This document shows positions 28,933 to 37,070 of a stretch of DNA of 64,000 bases, piece by piece (the first letter of the stretch is position 1; each line of letters opens with the position of its first letter). Source of the DNA: Allobosea sp. CRIB-10 (GTDB lineage Bacteria > Pseudomonadota > Alphaproteobacteria > Rhizobiales > Beijerinckiaceae); assembly GCF_900112185.1 (NCBI RefSeq), contig NZ_FOKP01000005.1, positions 219,295 through 283,294 on the forward strand, in the 5' to 3' direction. The notes under the pieces are model-generated. The model saw nothing but the letters and a program-made list of their open reading frames with translations, was not told the DNA's origin and searched no databases. Made by a program: the position numbers and the translations under genes.

Positions 28933-29140
28933 CGAAGGCAGAGTTGCTATCCCTGTGACTCGTCCCATGCCAGCGTCGGTCGCTTGCACCGGCAAAGCAC
29001 ATGCTACAAACGCGACGGAACTAAGGAGGTACGCGTCAGCCGCCGGGAGAAGGGCGATTCGACGCAGGTTCCACATTCGTCAGCGCATCGCATATCGCGC
29101 CCCGGGCAGCAAATCCGCCCCGGGCTCTAAACTCAAAGCG

Positions 29141-29190
29141 AGAGACAGATTCACCGATCAGGCCGATTCGGCCCGATCGGATCTGTCTCT
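29141..29190 (-). terminator. Long hairpin after the marR-type gene
   Basis: Arms AGAGACAGAT/ATCTGTCTCT, CCGATC/GATCGG and GGCCGA/TCGGCC stack into one interrupted stem of about 22 pairs. It lies 8 bases past the stop of the regulator gene. Confidence 0.65.
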
Positions 29191-29197
29191 TGCGCGA

Positions 29198-29686
29198 TCA
29201 CGCCTCCTCGGTCTGGTAGGCGCCGGCGAGATGGCGGCCGCGCTCGGTCAGCAGCGCCAGCACCCGCTCGAAGACGCGCAGCTCATCGGCCGAGATTCCC
29301 TCGATCCAGCGCTCCTCGAAGGCGAGCGCCAGCGGCACGATCTGGGCGTAGAGGCGCTGGCCGGCGGCGCTGAGAGCGACGAAGGCCTCGCGCCGGTCGG
29401 CCCGGTTCTCGGCCCGCGTCACCAGCCCGCGCTTGTCGAGTTCGGCGACGGCGCGCGAGACCTTGGTCTTGTGCATCTGCGAGAGCTCGCCGATGTCGCG
29501 CGAGGTCAGTTGCCCGAACTCGCCGAGCTGCGCGATCACCCGCCATTCCGGGATGCCGATGCCGAAACGCGTGCCGTAGACGCGGCCGAGCGCCCGGCTG
29601 GCGAAGAAGCCGACCACATTGAGCCGATAGGGCAGGAACTGCTCGAGATGCAGGGCGCGGTCTTCAGGTTTTTGTGTCGTTGACAT
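29198..29686 (-). CDS. MarR family regulator of the homogentisate cluster
   Basis: A 162-residue winged-helix regulator. The recognition region is QLTSRDIGELSQMHKTKVSRAVAELDKRGLVTRAENRADRREAFVALSAAG, the MarR domain with its wing. It is transcribed away from hmgA with about 120 bases between, and a 20-base palindrome covers its own start codon, so it likely represses itself and hmgA and releases on an aromatic ligand. A GTG three codons upstream is an alternative start, but it lies inside the palindrome. Confidence 0.82.
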   Translation of the reverse strand: MSTTQKPEDRALHLEQFLPYRLNVVGFFASRALGRVYGTRFGIGIPEWRVIAQLGEFGQLTSRDIGELSQMHKTKVSRAVAELDKRGLVTRAENRADRREAFVALSAAGQRLYAQIVPLALAFEERWIEGISADELRVFERVLALLTERGRHLAGAYQTEEA

Positions 29687-29705
29687 TAGTTGCACATGTA
29701 ACTAA
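29686..29705. promoter_or_regulatory. MarR-type operator between marR and hmgA
   Basis: TTAGTTGCACATGTAACTAA is an imperfect palindrome with 16 of 20 positions symmetric and arms TTAGTT/AACTAA. MarR proteins commonly bind AGTT-type inverted repeats of this size. It overlaps the regulator's start codon and stands about 105 bases before the hmgA ATG. Confidence 0.6.
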
Positions 29706-29809
29706 TTGGAGTGACAGAAGGCCGCGGAAGGCTGGCGCCGTGATCATTGCGCAACGGCAGCGTCTGTCAAAGCGGCCAGCAGCGGAAACGCAGCGGGAGG
29801 AGGCCGGCC

Positions 29810-31180
29810 ATGAACCTGCAGACCAACGTGCAGACCACGGTTCAATCGAGCTTCGGCGAGCAGGTCCGCGGCGGGCGCCGCTACATGTCCGGCTTCGGCA
29901 ACTCCTTCGAGACCGAGAGCCTGCCGGGCGCGCTGCCGATCGGCCGCAACTCGCCGCAGAAGGCGGCCTACGGCCTCTATGCCGAGCAGCTCTCCGGTTC
30001 GCCCTTCACCGCGCCGCGCTCCACGAACGAGCGCTCCTGGCTCTACCGCATCCGCCCGAGCGTCAAGCATGGCGGGCGCTGGACGCTGGTCGACAAAGGG
30101 CTGATGCGCTCCGCGCCCTGCCGGGACGAGACGCCGCCCTCGCTCGGCCAATTGCGCTGGAGCCCGATCCCGATCCCGCAGGAGAAGCTGACCTTCCTCA
30201 CCGGCCTGCGCACCCTGACCACCGCCGGCGACGCCGACAGCCAGGCTGGCATGGCGGCGCACATGCTCTTCGTCACCGCCTCGATGGAACGCGAATACCT
30301 CTTCAACGCCGATGGCGAGTATCTCGTCGTCGCGCAGGAGGGGAGCCTGCGCTTCTTCACCGAGTTCGGCATCATCGAGATCGAGCCGGGCGAGATCTGC
30401 ATCATCCCGCGCGGCGTGATGTTCCGTGTCGAATTGATGGGCGGGCCGGCGCGCGCCTATGTCTGCGAGAACTATGGCGGCGGCTTCACCTTGCCCGATC
30501 GCGGGCCGATCGGCGCCAACTGCCTTGCCAATCCCAGGGACTTCCTCACGCCCGTCGCCGCCTATGAGGACATCGAGGAGCCCTCGACCCTCTACGCCAA
30601 ATGGGGCGGCGAGCTGTTCAAGACCGAGGTCGGCCAGTCTCCGCTCGACGTCGTCGCCTGGCACGGCAACTACGCGCCCTACAAATACGACCTGCGCCAT
30701 TACTCGCCGGTCGGCGCGATCTCCTTCGACCATCCCGACCCGTCGATCTTCACCGTGCTGACCGCACCCTCCGAGACGCCCGGCACCGCCAATATCGATT
30801 TCGTCATCTTCCCGGAGCGCTGGATGGTGGCGGAGAACACCTTCCGCCCGCCCTGGTACCACCGCAACATCATGTCGGAGTTCATGGGGCTGATCTACGG
30901 CGTCTACGACGCCAAGCCGGAGGGCTTCACGCCCGGCGGCTTCAGCCTGCACAACATGATGCTGTCGCATGGGCCGGACACCCAGGCGTTCGAACATGCC
31001 AGCACGGTTGAGCTGAAGCCGGTCAAGCTCACCGGCACCATGGCCTTCATGTTCGAGACCAGGTTTCCACAGCGGCTGACCGGCTATGCCGCCGGCCTGC
31101 CGGAGCTGCAGGACAACTATGCCGACTGCTGGAGCGGGCTGAAGAAGCGCTTCGACCCGAACAAGCGCGACGCGTGGTGA
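29810..31180 (+). CDS. hmgA: Homogentisate 1,2-dioxygenase
   Basis: A 456-residue non-haem iron enzyme that opens the ring of homogentisate to maleylacetoacetate, the central step of tyrosine and phenylalanine breakdown. The N-terminal [25 protein letters not shown] is diagnostic. Iron ligands are His351 and Glu357 in [12 protein letters not shown] plus a later His in [11 protein letters not shown] or nearby. The ATG at 29810 is chosen over upstream in-frame starts because GGGAGG lies 9 bases ahead and the family begins here. It heads the catabolic cluster. Confidence 0.94.
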   Translation: MNLQTNVQTTVQSSFGEQVRGGRRYMSGFGNSFETESLPGALPIGRNSPQKAAYGLYAEQLSGSPFTAPRSTNERSWLYRIRPSVKHGGRWTLVDKGLMRSAPCRDETPPSLGQLRWSPIPIPQEKLTFLTGLRTLTTAGDADSQAGMAAHMLFVTASMEREYLFNADGEYLVVAQEGSLRFFTEFGIIEIEPGEICIIPRGVMFRVELMGGPARAYVCENYGGGFTLPDRGPIGANCLANPRDFLTPVAAYEDIEEPSTLYAKWGGELFKTEVGQSPLDVVAWHGNYAPYKYDLRHYSPVGAISFDHPDPSIFTVLTAPSETPGTANIDFVIFPERWMVAENTFRPPWYHRNIMSEFMGLIYGVYDAKPEGFTPGGFSLHNMMLSHGPDTQAFEHASTVELKPVKLTGTMAFMFETRFPQRLTGYAAGLPELQDNYADCWSGLKKRFDPNKRDAW

Positions 31181-31187
31181 AAGGCCG

Positions 31188-31336
31188 TCATTCCGGGGCT
31201 TTGCGAAGTGAACAACCTAGAATCCTTGACTGCCCTTCTTCCGTCATGGTCAGGCTTGTCCCGACCATCCACGTCTTCCTTCATCGAAGGTGGTGTTCAA
31301 GACGTGAATGCTCGCCACAAGGGCGAGCATGACGGG
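31188..31336. repeat. Compound intergenic repeat, second copy
   Basis: Near-duplicate of the middle of the 23500-23712 element: GGTCAGGCTTGTCCCGACC, then GTGTTCAAGACGTG and GCTCGCCACAAGGGCGAGC. It separates convergent hmgA and the TRAP protein gene. Confidence 0.75.
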
Positions 31337-31354
31337 TTGGAGAAACGTTGCGGC

Positions 31355-32440
31355 CTAGCGGCTGCGCAGCCGGTTCATGAAGGCGTCGTAGGAGAGTTCC
31401 GCCACCTGCCACCAGAGCAGGTTCTCGCCGCGAAAGGCGACCATCGACTCGTAGCCCTTCTTGAAGGCTTCGCTCTTGGCCGAGGTCTCGGCATAGTACT
31501 CCTCGGCCGCCTTGAGCGAGGCTTCCATGATCGGCTGCGGGAAGGCCTTGAGCTGCGCGCCCTGGGCGATCAGCTTGCGCAGGCCGCCCGGATTGACGAA
31601 GTCGTACTTCGCCAGCATCCAGTTGTTGGCGGCTTCGCAGGCGTTCTGCACGATCGCCTGGTAGTGCTTGGGCAGCTTGTTCCACTGATCCTGGTTGATC
31701 ACGAGGTGCAGCATGGCGCCGCCCTCCCACCAGCCGGGATAATAGTAATAGGGCGCGACCTTCACGAAGCCGAGCTTCTCGTCGTCATAGGGGCCGACGA
31801 ACTCGGCCGCGTCGATCGTGCCGCGCTCCAGCGCCGGATAGACGTCGCCGGCTGCGATCTGCGTCGGCACCACGCCGAGCTTGGCGAGCACTGCGCCGCC
31901 CATGCCGCCGATGCGGAACTTCAGGCCCTTGAGGTCGTCGACCGTCTTCAGCTCCTTGCGGAAGAAGCCGCCCATCTGGCAGCCGGAATTGCCGCAGGGG
32001 ATCGAGTAGGCGTTGAACTTGGCCAGCGCTGCGTTGACGATCTGCTCGCCGCCGCCGAAATACCACCAGCTATGCTGCTGGCGGGCGTTGAGGCCGAAGG
32101 GGATGCCGGTGCCGAGCCCGAGCGCCGGCTCCTTGCCGACATAGAAATAGGTCGGCGTGTGCGCGCATTCGACCGTGCCCGAGGTGACCGCGTCGAGCGC
32201 CTGCAGCCCGGGCACGATCTCGCCGGCCGAGAAGGTCTGGATCTGGAACCTGCCGTCCGTGGCGTCGGACATGAACTTCGCGAACTGCTGGGCGGTGCCG
32301 TAGATCGTGTCGAGCTGCTTGGGGAAGCTCGACGTCAGCCGCCATTTCACTTCGGGCATAGATTGCGCGATCGCGGGCATCGCGATCGGCGCGGCGGCCG
32401 CGGCGAGCGCGCCCGTCTTCAAAAACATACGGCGTTGCAT
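31355..32440 (-). CDS. TRAP transporter substrate-binding protein, orphan
   Basis: A 361-residue periplasmic binding protein of the DctP/TakP type. The N-terminus MQRRMFLKTGALAAAAAPIAMPAIAQ has a twin-arginine signal (RRMFLK). The mature part has TSSFPKQLDTIYGTAQQFAKFMSDATDGRF and the TakP-like CGNSGCQMGGFFRKEL and LKGLKFRIGGMGGAVLAKLG. GGGAGG precedes the start. No DctQ/DctM membrane genes are in the window, so it is an orphan. Its position between hmgA and the fumarylacetoacetase gene, on the other strand, suggests an oxo-acid or aromatic ligand; this is inference. Confidence 0.84.
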   Translation of the reverse strand: MQRRMFLKTGALAAAAAPIAMPAIAQSMPEVKWRLTSSFPKQLDTIYGTAQQFAKFMSDATDGRFQIQTFSAGEIVPGLQALDAVTSGTVECAHTPTYFYVGKEPALGLGTGIPFGLNARQQHSWWYFGGGEQIVNAALAKFNAYSIPCGNSGCQMGGFFRKELKTVDDLKGLKFRIGGMGGAVLAKLGVVPTQIAAGDVYPALERGTIDAAEFVGPYDDEKLGFVKVAPYYYYPGWWEGGAMLHLVINQDQWNKLPKHYQAIVQNACEAANNWMLAKYDFVNPGGLRKLIAQGAQLKAFPQPIMEASLKAAEEYYAETSAKSEAFKKGYESMVAFRGENLLWWQVAELSYDAFMNRLRSR

Positions 32441-32502
32441 GGACTTTCCTCCCGGGGATCGGTTTGCTGCCATCATCACTGTTCGGCGAGGATTGAAAAG
32501 AG

Positions 32503-33516
32503 ATGAAACTAGCATCCCTCATGCACGGCCGGGATGGCCGCCTCGTCGTCGTCTCGAACGACCTGACCCGCGCAACCGACGCGTTTCCGGTCGTGGCGAC
32601 GCTGCAGGGCGCCCTCGACGACTGGGAGCGCTGCGCGCCGCGCCTCGCGGATCTCGCCGAGAGCCTGGAGCACGGCTCGGTGCCATCCTTCCGCTTCCAC
32701 GAGCATGACTGTGCCTCGCCGCTGCCGCGTGCCTATCAATGGGTCGACGGCTCGGCCTATGTGAACCATGTCGAGCTGGTCCGGAAGGCGCGGGGCGCCG
32801 AGATGCCCGAGAGCTTCTGGACCGATCCGCTGATGTATCAGGGCGGGTCCGATTCCTTCCTCGGCCCGCGCGAGGCGGTGAAGCTTGCCAGCGAGGATTA
32901 CGGCATCGATCTCGAAGCCGAGATCGCGGTGATCACCGGCGACGTGCCGATGGGTGTCAGCCCCGAGGAGGCGAGGGGCCTCATCCACCTCGTCATGCTC
33001 GTCAACGATGTGAGCTTGCGGAATCTGATTCCGAACGAACTGGCCAAAGGCTTTGGTTTCCTTCAATCAAAGCCGTCCTCGGCCTTCTCGCCGGCGGCGG
33101 TGACGCCCGACGAGCTCGGCTCGGCCTGGAAGGACGGCAAGCTCAGCCTGCCGCTGCTCGCCCAGGTCAACGGCAAGCCCTTCGGCAAGCCGCAGGCCGG
33201 CGTCGACATGACCTTTGATTTCGGCGTGCTGATCGCCCATGCCGCCAAGACCCGCCCGCTCGTCGCCGGCACCATCGTCGGCTCCGGCACGGTCTCGAAT
33301 CGCGATGACGATGGCGGGCCGGGCAGGCCGGTTTCGGAAGGCGGGCTCGGCTATGCCTGCATCGCCGAGCAGCGCATGGTCGAGACGATCCGGCACGGCG
33401 CGCCGAAGACGCCGTTCCTGCGTTTCGGCGACAGCGTCCGCATCGAGATGAAGGACGCCGCCGGCCATTCGATCTTCGGCGCGATCGAGCAGGACATCCT
33501 GCCGCATGCGGGGTGA
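32503..33516 (+). CDS. Fumarylacetoacetate hydrolase family protein
   Basis: A 337-residue FAH-fold hydrolase expected to split fumarylacetoacetate to fumarate and acetoacetate at the end of the homogentisate route. Metal ligands fit Glu138 and Glu140 in YGIDLEAEIAVITGD. The N-terminal domain MKLASLMHGRDGRLVVVSNDL and the block IVGSGTVSNRDDDGGPGRPVSEGGLGYACIAEQRMVETI match the bacterial two-domain form. It diverges from the TRAP gene with 62 bases between. Confidence 0.88.
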   Translation: MKLASLMHGRDGRLVVVSNDLTRATDAFPVVATLQGALDDWERCAPRLADLAESLEHGSVPSFRFHEHDCASPLPRAYQWVDGSAYVNHVELVRKARGAEMPESFWTDPLMYQGGSDSFLGPREAVKLASEDYGIDLEAEIAVITGDVPMGVSPEEARGLIHLVMLVNDVSLRNLIPNELAKGFGFLQSKPSSAFSPAAVTPDELGSAWKDGKLSLPLLAQVNGKPFGKPQAGVDMTFDFGVLIAHAAKTRPLVAGTIVGSGTVSNRDDDGGPGRPVSEGGLGYACIAEQRMVETIRHGAPKTPFLRFGDSVRIEMKDAAGHSIFGAIEQDILPHAG

Positions 33517-33523
33517 GCCGCAC

Positions 33524-33640
33524 CGTCATTCTCGGGCGAAGCGGAGCGCAGACCCGAGAATCTCAGGACGAGTAGGGCGCTGACTGGAGCCTCTTGCGGC
33601 CTGAGATGCTCGGGTCAAGCCCGAGCATGACGTCAGTATC
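33524..33640. repeat. REP-like repeat pair
   Basis: CATTCTCGGGCGAAGCGGAG with ACCCGAGAATCTC, and GATGCTCGGGTCAAGCCCGAGCATGACG, a perfect-stem hairpin. Same family as 25990-26095 and 55006-55110. Confidence 0.7.
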
Positions 33641-33662
33641 AACGAGTTTACGAGGTAGTACC

Positions 33663-34619
33663 ATGTCCTCCCCCGCTTTCGCCTCCACCGCCGATCTCGG
33701 CGAGAAGACCGTCTCCTTCGACGAGATCGGCAAGGGCGTCTACGCCTATACCGCCGAGGGCGATCCCAATAGCGGCATCGTCGTCGGCGACGACAGCGTG
33801 CTCGTCTTCGACGCGCAGGCGACGCCGACCATGGCCGAGCGCGTGATCGCCAAAGTGCGCGAGGTCACAGACAAGCCGGTCAGCCATGTCGTGCTCTCGC
33901 ATTATCATGCCGTGCGCGTGCTCGGCGCGCCCGCCTATGGCGCGAAGGAGATCGTCTCATCGGATGCGGCGCGGGCGATGATCGTCGAGCGCGGCGAGGA
34001 GGACAAGGCGAGCGAGATCGGCCGCTTCCCAAGGCTCTTCCAGGGCGCTGATTCGATCCGCCCCGGCCTGACCTGGCCGACCACGACTTTCTCGCACAAT
34101 GCCTCGATCTGGCTCGGCAGCCGCGAGGTCCGGCTGATGAAGCTCGGCCGCGGCCACACCGCCGGCGACATCGTCGCCTGGATGCCCGACACCAATGTGA
34201 TCTTCGCCGGCGACCTCGTCGAATACGGCGCGACACCCTATTGCGGCGACGCCCATTTCACCGACTGGCCGACGACGCTCGACGCGCTCGCCGCCTTCGC
34301 GCCGGCTGCGATGGTGCCGGGCCGCGGCGCGGCGCTGACGAATCGCGGCATGGTCGCCGACGGCATCAAGGGCACGCGCGCCTTCCTCACCGACCTCTAC
34401 GAGGCCGTGAAAGGCCATGTCGCCGCCGGCCGCTCGCTGCGCGAGACCTTCGAGCGCGTCCACGAGACGTTGAAGCCGGCCTATGGCGACTGGGTGATCT
34501 TCGAGCACTGCCTGCCGTTCAACGTCACCCGCGCCTATGACGAGGCCGGCGGCCTCGACCATCCCCGCATCTGGACCGATGAGCGCGACCGCCAGATGTG
34601 GCTGGACCTGCGCGGCTGA
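33663..34619 (+). CDS. MBL-fold protein of the homogentisate cluster, degenerate metal motif
   Basis: A 318-residue metallo-beta-lactamase-fold protein. The expected H-x-H-x-D-H metal motif reads H80-Y-H82-A-V84-R85, so the Asp-His pair is lost, whereas the later ligands are present: His165 in GRGHTAGD and Asp184 in FAGDLVEYG. One metal site at most should remain. It follows the FAH gene and precedes a monooxygenase gene, so it belongs with aromatic catabolism, but the reaction is unknown. GAGG lies ahead of the ATG at 33663. Confidence 0.8.
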   Translation: MSSPAFASTADLGEKTVSFDEIGKGVYAYTAEGDPNSGIVVGDDSVLVFDAQATPTMAERVIAKVREVTDKPVSHVVLSHYHAVRVLGAPAYGAKEIVSSDAARAMIVERGEEDKASEIGRFPRLFQGADSIRPGLTWPTTTFSHNASIWLGSREVRLMKLGRGHTAGDIVAWMPDTNVIFAGDLVEYGATPYCGDAHFTDWPTTLDALAAFAPAAMVPGRGAALTNRGMVADGIKGTRAFLTDLYEAVKGHVAAGRSLRETFERVHETLKPAYGDWVIFEHCLPFNVTRAYDEAGGLDHPRIWTDERDRQMWLDLRG

Positions 34620-34626
34620 AGGCGGG

Positions 34627-34908
34627 TTAGGCAGCGTGGGGATGGATCGCGGAATAGTCCTGCTCGGCTTGGGCTTTGGACAGGTCGTGCGCGGCCTGGA
34701 GGTTGAGCCAGAAGCGCGGATCGGTGCCGAAATAGCGGCCGAGCCGGATCGCCGTGTCGGCCGAGACATCACGGCGCTCGCGCAGGATGTCGCTGATCCG
34801 GTTGCCGGGTACATCGAGGGCCCTGGCGAGCGCGCGGGCGCTCATTCCGAGCGGTTCGAGGTATTCCTCGCGCAAGATCTCACCGGGATGGGTTCTGATC
34901 CGAGCCAT
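34627..34908 (-). CDS. higA: HigA-type antitoxin
   Basis: A 93-residue Xre-type helix-turn-helix protein: THPGEILREEYLEPLGMSARALARALDVPGNRISDILRERRDVSADTAIRLGRYFGTDPRFWLNLQ, the HigA pattern. It follows its toxin gene by 12 bases, the toxin-first order typical of higBA. It will repress its own operon by binding the palindromes at 35198-35231. Confidence 0.9.
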   Translation of the reverse strand: MARIRTHPGEILREEYLEPLGMSARALARALDVPGNRISDILRERRDVSADTAIRLGRYFGTDPRFWLNLQAAHDLSKAQAEQDYSAIHPHAA

Positions 34909-34920
34909 CGCGATCTCTCC

Positions 34921-35202
34921 TCAATGATAGTCGACGATCTCGACATCCGCCGGACCGTCGCCGTCCCAGCGGAAGCAGAGTCGCCATTGATCGTTGATCC
35001 GGATGCTCCATTGACCCTTACGGTCGCCCTTCAGCGCCTCAAGCCGGTTGCCGGGAGGCGAGCGCAGATCGGAGAGCGTGACAGCGGCGTCGAGCATATC
35101 GAGTTTTCGCAACGCGATCCGCTCGATCGCCCGCCGCCGGGCGGCGCAGGCTTCTCCGCGAAACAAGCGTTCCGTGTCCCTGTCGGCGAAGCTCAGGATC
35201 AT
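34921..35202 (-). CDS. higB: HigB-type toxin, RelE fold
   Basis: A 93-residue RelE-superfamily mRNA interferase. FADRDTERLFRG starts the fold; LKGDRKGQWSIRINDQWRLCFRWDGDGPADVEIVDYH is the C-terminal sheet with conserved basic and aromatic residues (Arg, Trp, Tyr-His end). The start codon lies inside the operator palindrome. Transcribed away from the FAD monooxygenase gene with only 47 bases between. Confidence 0.9.
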   Translation of the reverse strand: MILSFADRDTERLFRGEACAARRRAIERIALRKLDMLDAAVTLSDLRSPPGNRLEALKGDRKGQWSIRINDQWRLCFRWDGDGPADVEIVDYH

Positions 35203-35231
35203 ATCTCAAGATATGATACGTATCGCGTATC
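35198..35231. promoter_or_regulatory. Nested palindromic operator, higBA / monooxygenase
   Basis: Three overlapping inverted repeats: ATCATATC-TCAA-GATATGAT (35198-35217, perfect), GATACGTATC (35215-35224, perfect), and GATACG-TATCG-CGTATC (35215-35231). They fill the space between the higB start and the monooxygenase ribosome-binding site (AAGGAG, 35236-35241). Confidence 0.75.
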
Positions 35232-35249
35232 GGTCAAGGAGTTGGCTTG

Positions 35250-36818
35250 ATGCAGCCCTTCCGCCAGTTCGCCTATCGCCGCAGCGCCGATCAGGATGCG
35301 CCGGCCCCCGCCCGGCATCCCGTCGTCATCGTCGGCGCCGGCCCGGTCGGATTGACGCTGGCGCTCGATCTGGCGCGCCGGCGGGTTCCGGTGGTGCTGA
35401 TCGACGATGCCGACCGGATCGGCGAGGGCTCGCGCGCCATCTGCTTCGCCAAGCGCACGCTCGAGATCTTCGACCGGCTCGGTCTCGCGCAGGCGATGGT
35501 CGAGAAGGGCGTCACCTGGCAGAAAGGCAGGGTCTTCCGCGGCGAGATGGAGCTCTACGAGTTCGACCTGCTGCCCGAGGGCGGCCACAAGCAGCCGGCC
35601 TTCATCAATCTCCAGCAGTTCTATGTCGAGGCGGCGCTGGTCGATGCGGTTCTGGCAGAGCCGCTCGTCGATCTGCGCTGGAGCAATCGCCTGGCCGGCC
35701 TCGACAACCGCGAGGACGGGGCGAGGCTCACCATCACCACCCCGGACGGGGATTATGCCCTCGAGGCCGATTGGCTGATCGCCTGCGACGGCGCCCGCTC
35801 GCCGACCCGTGGCCTGCTCGGGCTGGAGTTCCGCGGCGAGGCCTTCGAGGACCGCTTCCTCATCGCCGATGTGAAGATGACTGCGCCGTTTCCGACCGAG
35901 CGCTGGTTCTGGTTCGATCCGCCCTTCCATTCCGGCCAGTCGGCGCTGCTGCACAAGCAGCCAGACGATATATGGCGCATCGACCTGCAGCTCGGCCCGG
36001 ATGCGGACCCGGATCACGAGAAGCAGCCCGAGATCGTCCGGCCCCGGATCGAGCGCATGCTCGGCCATGCCGATTTCGCCCTCGAATGGGTCTCGGTCTA
36101 CCGTTTCCAGTGCCGCCGGCTCGACAGGTTCCTGCATGGGCGTGTCGTCTTCGCTGGCGATGCCGCCCATCAGGTCTCGCCCTTCGGCGCGCGCGGCGCC
36201 AATTCCGGCATCCAGGACGCCGACAATCTCGGCTGGAAGCTGGCGCTGGTCGTGCAGGGCAAGAGCCCGGTCTCGCTGCTCGGCAGCTATGACAGCGAGC
36301 GCGTCACCGCCGCCGACGAGAACATCCTGAACTCGACGCGGGCGACCGACTTCATCGCGCCGCGCTCGCCGGGGGAGCGGCTGCTGCGCGAGGCGGCCCT
36401 CTCGCTGGCGCCGCTGACCGGCTTCGCCAAGCGCTTCGTCAATTCCGGCCGGCTGTCGGTGGCCAGTGCCTATGCCGGCTCGCCGCTCTCGAGTGAGGAC
36501 GACGGCCGGGACGAAGGCCTGCCGCCGGGCGCGCCCTTCCTCGATTCGCCACTAGCCGGCGCTCCTCACGCCTGGTTGAGCGAAGTCTTGGCGGCCGGGC
36601 AGCCGGTCCTGCTTGGCGATGGTGCAGCTGCATGCGCGCCTGCCGGCGTTCTCGCGATCGAGCCTGCCGCCGGTGACGACATCTTGTGCCAGCGCTATGC
36701 CCTGAAGCACGGCGCAGCCGTGCTGTTGCGGCCGGATGGGCATGTCGCGGCCCGCTTCCGGGAGCCGAAGCGCGCTGTTGTCGAGGCCGCGGTCGAGCGG
36801 ATGGAGGGCAGGAGATGA
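35250..36818 (+). CDS. FAD-dependent aromatic monooxygenase (MhpA-like)
   Basis: A 522-residue class A flavoprotein hydroxylase. The FAD/NADPH motifs are VVIVGAGPVGLTLALDLARR (residues 26-45), IACDGARSPTR, and the GD motif RVVFAGDAAHQVSPFGARGANSGIQDADNLGWKL. The C-terminal thioredoxin-like domain is shortened. The protein resembles 3-(3-hydroxyphenyl)propionate hydroxylase but is more likely to make or modify homogentisate here, given the neighbours. ATG 35250 (AAGGAG 8 bases ahead) is preferred to the overlapping TTG. Its stop overlaps the next gene (ATGA). Confidence 0.86.
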   Translation: MQPFRQFAYRRSADQDAPAPARHPVVIVGAGPVGLTLALDLARRRVPVVLIDDADRIGEGSRAICFAKRTLEIFDRLGLAQAMVEKGVTWQKGRVFRGEMELYEFDLLPEGGHKQPAFINLQQFYVEAALVDAVLAEPLVDLRWSNRLAGLDNREDGARLTITTPDGDYALEADWLIACDGARSPTRGLLGLEFRGEAFEDRFLIADVKMTAPFPTERWFWFDPPFHSGQSALLHKQPDDIWRIDLQLGPDADPDHEKQPEIVRPRIERMLGHADFALEWVSVYRFQCRRLDRFLHGRVVFAGDAAHQVSPFGARGANSGIQDADNLGWKLALVVQGKSPVSLLGSYDSERVTAADENILNSTRATDFIAPRSPGERLLREAALSLAPLTGFAKRFVNSGRLSVASAYAGSPLSSEDDGRDEGLPPGAPFLDSPLAGAPHAWLSEVLAAGQPVLLGDGAAACAPAGVLAIEPAAGDDILCQRYALKHGAAVLLRPDGHVAARFREPKRAVVEAAVERMEGRR

Positions 36819-37036
36819 ACGCCGCGGCTACCATCGCGCCTGCGGGCAAGCTCGCCCGCGAATCGCGCTTCGCCGACCCTGACGCCGCTTTCCGGCTGCT
36901 CGCCCAGGCGCATCGCGATCTCGACGAGCGCGAAAGCGCCGCGTTCAATGCCCGTCTCGTCCTGATCCTCGCCAATCACATCGGCGATGAGCAGGTCTTG
37001 CGCGAAGCCGTGGCGCTGGCGCGCGAGGCGGGCTAG
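36815..37036 (+). CDS. DUF2783 small protein
   Basis: A 73-residue protein with ADPDAAFRLLAQAHRDLDERESAAFNARLVLILANHIGDEQVLREAVALAREAG, the DUF2783 pattern of two helices. It is coupled by ATGA to the monooxygenase, and DUF2783 genes habitually accompany such monooxygenases, which suggests a small accessory subunit. No catalytic residues are visible. Confidence 0.82.
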   Translation: MNAAATIAPAGKLARESRFADPDAAFRLLAQAHRDLDERESAAFNARLVLILANHIGDEQVLREAVALAREAG

Positions 37037-37070
37037 GCTCAGGCCTCGACGCCTCCGGAGCCCGAGCCTG

